A stretch of DNA of 64,000 nucleotides from Guyanagaster necrorhizus (lineage: Eukaryota > Basidiomycota > Agaricomycetes > Agaricales > Physalacriaceae), in the NCBI RefSeq assembly GCF_019112545.1, contig NW_025064881.1, positions 1,896,591 to 1,960,590 on the forward strand, read 5' to 3'. The position numbers and the translations under genes were made by a program. Position 1 is the first letter of the stretch; each line of letters starts with the position of its first letter. The notes under the pieces were generated by a model that was not told the origin of the DNA, did not search any database, and saw only the letters and a list, made by a program, of their open reading frames with translations. Shown here in pieces: positions 1 through 10,323 of the stretch.

Positions 1-2472
1 GTTAGCGATAATTGATCGAATGGTAATGAAACAAGGAACATATAGATAATCCAAAGTGCCTCGCTTCCATGCCCTACTCATACATGGCTTACTTGTTTGC
101 AGAGGTTATGCTGAGAAAGAAGGCGATGCTCGTCAGTTTCACCCCAAACTTCGTCCGCCTGTTGATCCCCGTGAACTCGAAATCGACGAGCGAACCGGTA
201 TGAAGAACTATATGGCGACCGAAGATCAGGGCTGGGATTCGTCAACAGCCCATATTCGTCGCACTTTCCAAGCGTGCATCGAATACGGTCGCAGGGCGTC
301 CGGACAAGAAGGTGCAGATTTATATGAAGCCTTTCGTCTGCTTGGCACAGGTCTCCACACGATGGAGGATCTCCTCGCGCATAGCAACTGGTGCGAGATT
401 GGCCTACGCAAGATGGGGTATGAAGATGTTTTTTGTCATGTCGGCGACAACGTCTACGTGCAGGCTCCCTCTGGTGACAGAGTGCCACCTCTTGTTACCG
501 GTACGTTTGGTAGTGCCGACTTCATGCACTCGATGCTAGGGGAAGCCACCGATCATATTAGCCAAGCTAGTGTCACAGCCTTGAATGAACAGATGGCACA
601 GACCTCGCAAAACAACGACACCGCTGAAAGGTTATCGACTCTCAAGAAGATCCTCAGCAAAGTCGGTGGAGGTAATGATAAGATCAGCCAGGGGGAGCAG
701 CTCCAAGCGCAGTCTCAAGCGTACCACTTCAACCCCGATAACGTTGCACCGCCTGAGGTCCAGAAGCAGTTACTGGATTTGCTCAGATGGCGCGATGATG
801 TTTACAGAGATATTATTGCTAAGGTCGAGATGGTCCCCGGCTTGAGTGACTTGATTGACGAATTAAGCAACGCGCTCACAGCGTGTGGGTTTTCCGCCTC
901 TGTCGTCCTAGTTGAAGTTAACATCTATGCTCCAGATGTGTACACCGTCATTGCACCCTGGCTCACGCCTATCCTTACCCAAGCTACGTCAGCCCTCGGC
1001 GAAGGAAGCAAAGCTGTCATCGACTCCGACGACCAATATGAAGTCTTCAACAATGCGGATGCGTCTGACCCTTCGCACAGTCTATTATCCAAGGACCATT
1101 TCGGTCTAATTCTCAATGAGCCTGCAGGAAAGATTGCTCAGATTGTGGTCGTGAATAGTGTTCAGCTCATTGTTGAGGCTTGGTCAAATAATGATGATCC
1201 TAACGAGGTCATCAACAGGGTTCGCCAATCTCCTTTTTCTGGGCCGGAAATATTTTGTTTACTTATGTACAGATCCTTGAAGCCTTCCATCACCCCTATT
1301 ATGCGAGTGGTAGTAGCCAGATTCAGCGCCAGATGTATGACGAACTTGAGAAATGGGTCGGTGGTATGGGCGAGGAAGCTCGAGACACTATGGGCAAGCT
1401 GACAAAGGTTGCCGTTCGCGAGGGAAAGAACAAGAGGGAGGGAGATGGAAGCGTCGAACCTGGTTATGGCGGCTGTGGACATGGAAGCAGCGCGAGCTAC
1501 GGCCGTAAGACTCAAAGCAGCGGCTATCAGAGCCAGAGCTCGTACCAGACTTCCGGTGGATATGGGGGTGGCCAGTCGCACGGTAGCAGTCAGAAACCGT
1601 CGTATGAGGGCCGGAATAAATCAACCTACGGTGTTCAGGACGAATACTCTCGTCGGACCGAGTCCACATTCGGAGGGCGTGCCGAATCACAAGGAAGAAA
1701 CGACGGATACTCTTACGGACAACGCCACGACTCTGCGCCCAACTACGGAAGGAACACCGAGTCTTCGTATGGTAGTATAAACCAGTCTTCATACGGTGAA
1801 CGCAATGAACCCACCTACGGAAGAGACACCGAGTCCTCGTATGGTGGTACAAACGAATCTTCCTACGGAGGAAGAACCAAGTCCCACGGTAGACGTGACG
1901 AGTCTACTTACGGTCGACCAGACGAGCCTACCTACGACAGGCAGGAAGAACCATATGAAAGTAGGCAGCAAACAGCAAACAGCCATGATGATCCATCGTA
2001 TGGTTCTGAGGTCTCCTATGGAGATAGAAGCGAGTCGTTTGGTGGCAGGAATGAGCCTTCCTACAGTAGGAATGAGTCCTCATATGGTGGTCGAAGCCAG
2101 TTCAGCGGAGACTATGGACGGACTGAGTCTTCCGAATATGGTCAACAAAGTGAAGGCTACGGTCGTGGTGGTTATGGAGGTGGTTATGGTTGCCGCCATG
2201 ATGGTGGTCCTCCTCACGAATATGGAGGAAGGGGTGATGAATATGGTCGAGGCGGAGGCGGTTACGGTGGCAGCGAGGAGTTCGGCCGGCCTCCTCCTCC
2301 CCAAGGATTTCAGGGTATCCGAGGCGGAGGATATAACCCTAGCTATGGTGGACCAGACGATACATTTGGCGCTGAAAGAATGAACATTCGGGATGACGAT
2401 GATGACCGAGGCCACGGACGTCGCCATGGCCACCGTGGACACCACGAAGAAAGGCGTAAATACGATGATTGA
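1..2472 (+). CDS. het-c: HET-C family protein (5' end outside window)
   Basis: Partial gene entering from the left edge. Three coding segments are visible: 36-55, 103-1219 and 1273-2472, joined in frame (introns 56-102 and 1220-1272, both GT-AG). The first segments read EHIDNPKGYAEKEGDAR and PVDPRELEIDERTGMKNY, which are typical of the HET-C domain of filamentous fungi. The conserved part continues to ILEAFHHPYY, just after the second intron. HET-C proteins act in heterokaryon (vegetative) incompatibility in some ascomycetes; the role in basidiomycetes is not established. From about position 1440 to the stop the protein is a low-complexity tail of repeated Ser/Thr-Tyr-Gly units (SSYGG, PTYGR, ESSYG), rich in Gly, Ser, Tyr, Arg and Glu. 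It ends with a His/Arg/Asp-rich stretch. The start codon and the first part of the domain lie outside the window. The family call is firm; the function in this organism is inference. Confidence 0.88.
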
Positions 2473-3221
2473 AAGAGAGAAAGATAGTGGAATTCGAAAT
2501 AAGTATAAGGCAAGTCAATACAGAACTACATATGAAGTAGAAAATTCAACTTTTTGTTTTGTAGTAGAAATGTCGTAAAATATTCCTACAGGCTGTTAAA
2601 AGGAAGGTTCACTAACCGACGTTTTCGATTATTGGCAGTTGCAACTTGGGATACTTCTTTAGGAACAGAATGGCTGCTATTCAGTCAGAAGAATTCATTA
2701 GTATAGAGGTGTATGATCCGGCAAAGGTTGTGACAGGAGAAGGTCCGCCTATCTTTCGCTACCGCTGGTCTCTTCAAATAATCATGAAGGCTGAGAGTTG
2801 CCCGTGCTTACACTCAGGCTGACCAGACACGTAAGTTGACATTACCAACTGGTGAATGCTTGATGCCATAGAGTGCTGTTGCCGTGACAACTTTCCTGAT
2901 ATCCGTGCCGTTTCAGTCCAGTGCCTGCCAGAAGGGATTACGCCGTGTCTATACAAAAGTCGCAAACATTATCGACAGCTCCTTCACATTTTACCCCGCT
3001 TTGGCGAGAGAAAGAGTAACTGCAGGAGATGTACTTATATATGTTCTCCTTGCACACGTCTGATTTGTCCAAAGGTCAACATGTTCATGGATGTCCTGTA
3101 AATAAGCGTTGGAAGACTGACGTCGCATATATTGTTTGTTCTTGCTATGGGTATAAATACAACTATGTAGTATCCACCATGGTTGTCTACTTCTTAGCTT
3201 CCTATTCATACCATCTCAACC
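2473..3221. other. Intergenic region with a possible gene remnant
   Basis: About 750 bp between HET-C and the next gene. ATG at 2670 opens a frame of about 50 codons. Separately, the stretch from about 2874 to 3053 reads as 60 protein-like residues (it contains PALARERVTAGDVLIYVLLA) ending at TGA, directly after a plausible acceptor (TAG before 2874) with a GTAAGT donor at 2832. I could not join these pieces into one open model without internal stops, so this may be a decayed or short gene. No family was recognised. Confidence 0.25.
3152..3159 (+). promoter_or_regulatory. TATA-like box of the first tandem paralogue
   Basis: TATAAATA stands 63 bp before the ATG at 3222, inside an AT-rich stretch. 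The position fits a core promoter for the downstream gene. The call rests on motif and spacing only. Confidence 0.4.
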
Positions 3222-4941
3222 ATGCCCAAGCGAGTTCCCACTCCGCCTCTTCTTGATGACGATGCCGACTACTACACCGTCTGTCAACCTTACCCGCTCA
3301 ACTTTGACTGGGATATCCATGAGGATGTCTTGAAGCACGTCCGTTGGATCGCTGCCTGCGTCGGTACTAAGCCCTTCTATGCGTTCCATTACAAGCCCAA
3401 GGTATGTATTTGCTGCATTTTACAGCATCTCAGGACCTGAACGACATTATGAAGGCGCCCTCGATGGTTATTGTTGAGGTCGAAAAGAATAATACAAAGG
3501 GAAAGGCCAGTTTCCTTGGTGAGCACCGCTGGAAGGAGCTCTTGTTGGCACCGACTCCGGAAGAAAGAGATCGGGTCACTCGGGTTTTTCCTTGTTTCCA
3601 CACAAATAATCGCTCAGTTGTTAAAGATGGTATGTGATTTCACCTAATTCCACACCGTTCTGACGACCGCAATAGGTTGGCACAGAGTCGCGGTCAACGA
3701 TGATTGGTTCAAAGAATGGACTCCTGTGCAAGAGTGAGTGCAGACCTTCAATTCACCGCATGTCCTTTCACGCCTTGTGAAGTTTCATGCAGCCGTATCC
3801 TGCGACTCATTATTGTGACCCACCCATCGAGGACAGGACCAACAAGGCTTTGTGTCGTCCACTTCCCGCCTGTTACAAACCCCCACCTGCGCCTCCAGCT
3901 AAGCCAGGTATAATTTATTCTTCTTAATGGCTGATCGTCGCTGATTTTCCAACAGTAGTAGGCTCTACCTCTTGGGTGAATGCAAAGACCAACACGGGTA
4001 GTAGCACTAGCCCCGTTCTTCTAGGTGCATGGGGTCGTGGCAGAGGAATAAATCATTCGATTAGAAATGGCCCGAAAGCTCCACCTTCGCGTTGTAAGTG
4101 CCTTTATGCAACCATGGTTCTTTAACATTCGAGGCGTTACAGGGAATCAGCCCGTTGCTCAAAATAGCAACGTCGCCTCTTCTGCTGCTTGTATGCGCCA
4201 ACTTCTTCTGATTTCTGGTGTCGTCTTTCTGATAGCTTACAGGGGGGAACAACTGTGGAGGAAACGTGCATTGTAGGTGACATTCCTGTGCTAGCCGAAC
4301 TTATTTATTTAACCAACACCATCTTAGCACAAGAGGCATCGTCTGGTAAACCGTTGACCAATAGTATCTCTAAAGGCCCAGTTCCATCTCGTCCACCGGG
4401 TCTTCCGGCTCATTCCTCAAGCAACTTTCCTACTCCTCCTGGTGTTATGCGAGCGGGAAATTTCTGCTCTGGCTCTGTTAGTAATGCCACGCAACAGGGT
4501 TCTCTCGACAAACAAGTCGCGCGCATTTCCTTAACCGAAAATCATGAAGCGGATGCTTACACTCTGGGTGACGGACTAGACGATGATGATCTCGATGACA
4601 CAACGTTCATTCCTCGATATGAGTATGTCAAAATTACCGAACCCGCTATCCCGTCTGGCGATGATGCTAGCGGAGAAAACTTGTGGCCAGCAGCGGAAAA
4701 TACTTCTACTGTTAGTGTAGACGTATGCCCTATCCACGGTCGGCCGAACTGTAAACCAGGTATTTGCGCCGCAGCACACAGGAAGAAGGAACGGGCGCGC
4801 GCCTCTAGCAGGGGAGCTGGGAGAGGACGTGGCCGCGGAGGAAGAGGTAGCGGTGGTCGTGGCGGAAGCGCAAGCAGCAGTCAAAGCCCAAGTCCTATTC
4901 TGTCCTGGACCGCAGATGAAGAACCTGATCCCTGGAGCTGA
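3222..4941 (+). CDS. Uncharacterised basidiomycete protein, tandem paralogue 1
   Basis: Eight exons join in frame into 462 residues: 3222-3401, 3434-3629, 3676-3733, 3783-3907, 3956-4093, 4143-4190, 4243-4272 and 4328-4941. The N-terminal half is a conserved globular-looking domain: a DADYYTVCQPYPLNFDWD start, HVRWIAACVG, FYAFHYKPK, GEHRWKELLLAPTPEERDR, GWHRVAVNDDWFKEW and PPIEDRTNKALCRPLP. The C-terminal part is low complexity. It holds a Cys/His motif (CPIHGRPNCKPGICAAAH), an RGG-type Arg/Gly stretch and a terminal EPDPWS. The RGG stretch hints at RNA binding, but this is inference. The gene lies 321 bp upstream of a paralogue on the same strand with the same domain, the same Cys/His motif and matching phases for the first four introns. 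I do not recognise a named family. Exons 6 and 7 are short (48 and 30 nt) and the least certain part of the model. Confidence 0.75.
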
Positions 4942-5262
4942 AAAACCGCTTGAAGCTTTGAAAAATGTCAACAAGTCTCCCGTCTTCGCATCCGAATAGC
5001 AGTCTTCTGATGGCAGAATCCTTCCCCGCTAAGTTTCCCGGAGTCGTCAACCACCGCATCTGTTCTGTCTTGTTTTGTATCATGAACTATAGCTATAATC
5101 CAAGAATTGTATTCCCGTACCACATAATACCAATGTCAGTTTGATCGTGTCATCGTGAGCGTGAGCGAGGAATACCTATCGCTATTGATGATCAACAATA
5201 TTTTCCCATGGTGGGCCTACTATCAACCGGCCATCAATCGAGCCTACTTGACAGCAACGACT
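4942..5262. other. Intergenic spacer between tandem paralogues
   Basis: 321 bp holding the 3' flank of the first paralogue and the promoter of the second. An in-frame ATG at 5155 would lengthen the second protein by 36 residues. The paralogue alignment starts at the ATG at 5263, so the upstream ATG is probably in the leader. No other feature was seen. Confidence 0.4.
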
Positions 5263-6534
5263 ATGGGCGATGCAGACTACTTCACTGTCAGTAAGCCGTA
5301 TCCGCTCAACTTTGAGTGGGACCAAGAGGAAGATATCATCAAACATGTGCGCTGGATTGCGGCGTGCATAGACTCTCCAAGACAGTTTTATGCGTTTCAT
5401 TACAAGCGTAGTGTATGTCATCGCTATAGCTTCAGGATTCCTGGCTAATCGCACTCCTAGGCCTCTTCAATGATTGTCTTGGAGATCGAGAAAAATTGCT
5501 CCTCGAAGAAAGAAACTCTCTTAGGCGAGCACCGCTGGAAAGAGTTTCTGATGGCGCCATCTGATCAAGAACGAGATTATATCTCGCAAATCTTCCCGTG
5601 CTTGCATTCCACTGATCTCGCATTGAGAAATGACGGTCGGTACTGACATTTATCTGCAATTTCGTCCTCAGTGACTGTCTGGGTAGGGTGGCACAGAGTC
5701 TCAGTAAGAGACAGCTGGTTTAAAGGATGGTCTCGTACTCAGAGCGAGGAGTAAGTCATTAGGCATCACTAAAGATTCTATGAGGTTTTGATAGGCATCG
5801 TCGAAGTATCATTCATCCATATCCCAGCACTCATTACTGTATTCCGCCCATTGAGGATCGGACGAATCGACCACTTTGTCGTCCCCTTCCCCACTATTGC
5901 AAGTTCAAGCAGAAGACCAAGTCAGGTCAGTTATAGACAGTATAACCGGATATGTATCCCTACTGATTTCTACCTACTCGTCTTAGATGCCAAGCTTAGT
6001 GCTGGGGCAAGTGGCCTCCGCACTCAAGACCACACAAATGCCAGTGAAGCACCTAAGCAAGATGAAGAGGTGTATGAAGCTGGGGAGAATATATGGGAGC
6101 AAAATATCAAGCCGAGTCAAACCTCACCCATTTGCCCTACCCATAACCGCGTTTGCAAGAAGGCCATCTGTGCTGCATATGACAAGCTGTTGAGGGACAT
6201 CAAGAAAGAGGAGAAAAATGCAAAAAAGGGTGAGAAGAAGAAAGAACATGCTAAGCAGTACGAAAGGAAGAAAAATGCGAAGAGAGCCTGGGGCCGCAAT
6301 GGTGGAAAAGGCGAGGAATCAAAGACTCGTGACAAGACCATTGATGGAAAGGATGAAACATCTGACACCTGGAATAGCTCTTGGGGAGACGAAGATGAAC
6401 AAGGTGAGGCAGGCCAGTGGGGTAAAGGTGAAGGCTCGGCCAACGTAGAGACCCTCCGAGATGATGGTAACAAAACTCCCAGTCCGATTTCTCATGTGGC
6501 CGTTGAAGAGGAGGAATACGATCCATGGGTTTGA
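5263..6534 (+). CDS. Uncharacterised basidiomycete protein, tandem paralogue 2
   Basis: Five exons join in frame into 355 residues: 5263-5412, 5461-5635, 5687-5750, 5795-5925 and 5987-6534. The start is set by homology with the neighbour (MGDADYFTVSKPYPLNFEWD against DADYYTVCQPYPLNFDWD). Shared blocks follow in the same order: HVRWIAACI, FYAFHYKR, LGEHRWKEFLMAPSDQERD, GWHRVSVRDSWFKGW and PPIEDRTNRPLCRPLP. The tail has diverged strongly. It keeps the Cys/His motif CPTHNRVCKKAICAAY and the final DPW, but the RGG stretch of paralogue 1 is replaced by a Lys/Glu-rich, probably helical segment (KKEEKNAKKGEKKKEHAK) and an acidic WG-containing stretch. The two genes clearly arose by tandem duplication. 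Function is unknown; no enzyme motif was seen. Confidence 0.8.
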
Positions 6535-6624
6535 GGTATAAACCGATATTGTCGCCAAGCTTCGAATCACCGTTTCCCTCAGCTGTTGTAGAGATATTGA
6601 TTTGTACTTGCTATGCAAAAATTG

Positions 6625-8504
6625 TTAAAGAATGATGCCTTGTCCTTTTACGAGACGTATCTTCTTGACCCCGTCTTGAACTCCCCAGGGGACCTCATCT
6701 TGCCAATGGGTGATGATGACAACAGCTTGATCCTTGGTGATGCCTCCTTCTCGAAGATATTTCTTCGCTGCACTGATCATGCCTTCATCCATTCCGCTCC
6801 AAACCTCGTCGAGAAGAACCAGCTGTGGTCGTCCAACCAGAGCGCGCATGAGCAACACCATCCTTTGCTCACCGACTGAAAGCTCAACGAAAGCTCTGTC
6901 GTTGAATTTGGCCGCGTCCTCACCGGTATTCTCGTCTGCCCAGGCTCCAGGTCCCAAAGCGGCGATGACTTCTTCGCATCTAGTTACTCTCCATTTCACG
7001 TCAGCTTCGGTAAGTTCTTGCATTACACCCGTTCCGACGTTATGTTTCCCGCGTGGTACGAATGTACCATCAAAACCCGTTCCAACGACATCCCAGACGG
7101 ACATTCTGGACTTGCGAGGAAAGGCGTCAAACATTTCTGGAGAGAGTACGCCGATAAGGGATTGGAGATGCGGTGTTGGTATACGCGAGCGGGGCCGCCC
7201 AAAGAGGTGGAGATGAGAAGACCGCGACGCAAGTTGAGTGTAGGACTGGGGATGATCACCAGTAATGATCGAAAGAAGAGTAGTTTTACCCGAACCTATG
7301 GTGGTTGTCTGTGAGCCCGTGATGTAAGATGGAGAAAGATGACATGCCGTTTTCGCCTTGCAAATGCCATCGTTCACCTTGGCGAATTTTCCAATTGATG
7401 TCACGTAGAACGACACGATGGTCGTACTGAACCCGTACGTTTTTCAGGTCCACGACTACGGCACCGGTTTCATTGGCGACAATTTGAGTAGCCGTTGTCG
7501 CGGTTACATGATTTGACCGATAAGCTTTTTCAGTTAGAATGATATGCTTCGGCCCTGTAACAACTTTTCTCCCTCTCAACAGCGCGACATGCGTAATCCA
7601 ATCAGGAACAGGATCGTGGATTCGTAGTCCCAAGATAACGCGAGGCGAACGAGACTGGTGAAGAGAATGTAAGAGATTCAAAAGATTGGGGCGATTTTGG
7701 ACGTCCAATCCAGCTGTAGATGATTAAGACAGGGCCGGATTTCATAACAAGGAACATTCACACACTAAGAGGCTCGTCAAGAAGAAGGAGCTCGGGCTGA
7801 GTCCATATAGCTTTAAGGATACGTGCACGACGCGTCTGACCATTACTTAGCGCGATGAGAGGGAGATCAAGAAACTTCTTAAGACCCATCCGTTCCACAA
7901 GGTCGTCAAAGAGCTGTTGCCTTTCAGCTGAAAGTTTGACTTGAACTTGAGATTCGCGGGGAGCATCACGAAGTTCGGGAGGGACCACGTCAAAGTTCAG
8001 TGTTTCCGGGAACATGTGCTGACGGAGGGTTATGCGATCTTCTTCTTGGACCGCACCATAGCGGGCCGTGTAGTCGTAAAAGGCGCCTCCACTACTGCGG
8101 CGTCGGTTGCCGAACGAGACGACAGCTACGTGGACGTGTGGGTCTCGAGGGAAAAGGAAGGGAAAGAGACCTCCTGGAGATGGCGGGTGAGGCGATATCC
8201 TAAGGTTTCCTAGAAGCATCTAGAAGACATTCAAATGATAAAAAGAGCTGAGCTAGTGGAACAACATTCATACATGGAAGAAATCGTGTTTTTCGTGCGA
8301 ACCGAAACCAACGACAGCCCAGCTTTCTCCCTCCTTCACGGTCCAATCCAGATCCCGAAAGACAGGCGTAGATGCCGCATTTGCGTCTCCAAAGCGGTAT
8401 ACATCGGCCTTAGGGATATTGATGACGGTCGCGGAGCTAAGGTAGCGTTGGAAACTATGTGCTGGCCTTAGTCCGAAGACTCTACCTCCAAGGAGAATGG
8501 CCAT
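6625..8504 (-). CDS. Soluble twin-ATPase ABC protein (yeast YDR061W-like)
   Basis: Four exons (8504-8274, 8219-7766, 7713-7348, 7295-6625) give 573 residues with two nucleotide-binding domains and no membrane segment. Domain 1 keeps a signature (LSNGQTRR) and Walker B (LLLLDEPLTGLD), but its P-loop reads GFGSHEKH, with no Ser/Thr after the Lys. Domain 2 is canonical: Walker A ENGSGKTTLL, signature LSVGEQRM and Walker B LVLLDEVWSG. The architecture matches the ModF/YDR061W class of cytosolic or mitochondrial ABC ATPases, whose role is poorly known. The N-terminus (MAILLGGRVFGLRPAHSFQR) is basic and hydrophobic and could be a mitochondrial presequence. The third intron (7347-7296) starts with GC instead of GT and cuts domain 2's Walker A. 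Only 116 bp separate the start codon from that of the divergent MED11. Confidence 0.85.
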
Positions 8505-8620
8505 CTTGATGTTTTACGTGAACCTCAAGTCGAAGTTGTAATTCATACGTGAGTCAGTGGAAAGGGTCATGGAGTCAACGTGACTCGAGTCGGCCGCTCT
8601 ACTTTCTCTTCTTGACCACG
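8505..8620. promoter_or_regulatory. Shared divergent promoter, ABC protein / MED11
   Basis: 116 bp between two head-to-head start codons (8504 minus, 8621 plus). Both core promoters and leaders must lie here or inside the neighbouring gene. No clear TATA box was seen. Confidence 0.5.
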
Positions 8621-9238
8621 ATGTCGGCTGACCCACCAACGCAACCTGACACGACTACCACCGACATCGACCCCATTTGGACCACAAGTCGTACTGCCAG
8701 ACAAATATATGCTCTTGGTCAGGTTGAGAAGGTCAGCACTTGTCGTAACCGGACAATTTTGCATCTTATGAATATAATTTTTAGGATATCAGCCGTCTTC
8801 TCTCCCTTGCCGCGTCCTCAATTTCACTCCTCACCTTACCCCAAGCTGACGGTCCCAACGATGGTCTTCCTCAGGGAGAAGAGCGCTCGGAACAGTTTGT
8901 ATTAGAGGCAAACGAATACTTTGAAATACTTGATGTGTGTCGATGTTTTCTCACTGGAACACAATCATCATAACACTCGTTTCTAGTCCATCCAAGTATC
9001 CATCCGTTCATCGCTAGCCCACATCCGCCACTCGCGGATAGCGCCTAGCGCGATCAACGCCCCACCACTGGGTTCCATTCCACCTAGTTTGGGGATTGTG
9101 CTTCCCGAAGGTGAAGGCGAAGGAGAAAGTAGAGGGTTGCAAGAGACGAGGATAGATAGGGACGCGTGGAACGGTATCCTGGATGCATTAACGCGCATGA
9201 AGAGCGCAATGGAGGAAAATTCCAGGCTTGAGATATAA
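8621..9238 (+). CDS. MED11: Mediator complex subunit 11
   Basis: Three exons (8621-8731, 8785-8934, 8987-9238) join in frame into 170 residues. The N-terminal half fits Med11: TARQIYALGQVEKDISRLLS, then AASSISLL, a short linker and EQFVLEANEYFEILDSIQ with VSIRSSLAHIR, which form the helices that pair with Med22 in the Mediator head module. Med11 helps recruit TFIIH and stabilise the pre-initiation complex in yeast. The C-terminal half is a Gly/Glu/Pro linker and a final helix (ILDALTRMKSAMEE). The call rests on the helix pattern and length; the family is short and divergent, so it is probable rather than certain. Confidence 0.72.
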
Positions 9239-10323
9239 CATGTCCGGGACGGTGAGTTTGAAGGATCTAGTACCGTAAGTTTCCTGTTGCTATCCCGTGT
9301 ACACAGACGTATTTTTGACCAGAAGCAACAGATTTCTACGAACCGCGGACTATTCAATTTCGTATACAAATCAGCCGGCGGATATGACGACTTACGAATG
9401 GGCAATCGCTTTCAATTGTCCTTATTATTCTTCGACTTGCTGCGTCCGAAATCGGGCCCGGCAAATCAAAGCTAAATTGTGGCGAGTCTGACGACCCTTG
9501 CAGGTATTTTTCGCCACCCCCACAAGCTACACAACCTATGTATGGATACGTAGGTACTAGTTCAGGGACTCTGATTATGGCATGTCACAGCTCGCCGGCG
9601 AAAGGTCGGGAGGCTGAGCTTTGTAGGTGCTAAGTTAAATCCTTTCGGAAAAGGTTGTCATAATTATCCCAGAATAAATATCACAGTATTTTATGGGCAA
9701 CCGCGTCTTTATGTTGTATCTCAGTGAGCTTATATAAACATCGTTGATATGATACCTCCAAACAATCTGAGCTTTTATCGAGGCAAAAGGGCAACATATC
9801 CTTTCAGTGGCTTTGAAGTGAAGCTTTCGGACTCAAATACTGAGACTTGTATGTAGAGGGAGGGGCTCATGGCTGTTCGTACAAAGAACAAAGAGTTAAA
9901 TTTAATGAAAGTTTGATACCGGTATGCCTGCAGCTAAGAATTATGAAAAGTACGCACGGACCGAGATGACCGAATGATCGCAGGTCTCCGAGGATACGGA
10001 AGATTAAAGAATGAACGTGTCAGTTGGTGGGATATTGCACTGTTCCTTTCGAAATCGAGTGATCGTAAATGACAGTATCTCTTGTCACTTGATACGTCGG
10101 CGAGGAACTTTTGAGCCAGGAGAAAGATTAGACGGAACTTTGTAACCTGATCCAGACTGTGTGGCGTTGGTAGTCGCTATCTTCGGCGAGCGCGCTAATA
10201 CTTACTAGTTTGAATTTTCAAAATCATGGTTCGACCGCGGTCGAAGGCCTTCGTAACTTATACTGATCGGGTGGCGGCGGGTGAGAAAAAGAAATTACAT
10301 CGCGACATTCAAACATCGAAACT
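9239..10323. other. Intergenic region between convergent MED11 and TBCA
   Basis: About 1.1 kb downstream of both flanking genes. I found no exon chain with coding character, no tRNA-like fold and no repeat copied elsewhere in the window. The one notable element is a perfect 16-bp palindrome at 10230-10245. Confidence 0.4.
10230..10245. repeat. Perfect 16-bp palindrome
   Basis: TTCGACCGCGGTCGAA is identical to its own reverse complement. It lies in the convergent intergenic space, about 80 bp beyond the TBCA stop codon. It could be a dimeric protein-binding site or a small hairpin in the 3' flank of TBCA; no known site was recognised. Confidence 0.6.

Noticed and set aside
1388..1852. 154-codon minus-strand frame inside HET-C
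   Set aside because: It is the reverse shadow of the repetitive SYG-coding tail, which is biased in codon use; it has no motif and no splice context.
5155..5262. Upstream ATG for the second tandem paralogue
   Set aside because: The added 36 residues have no counterpart in the first paralogue, whose shared domain aligns from just after 5263.
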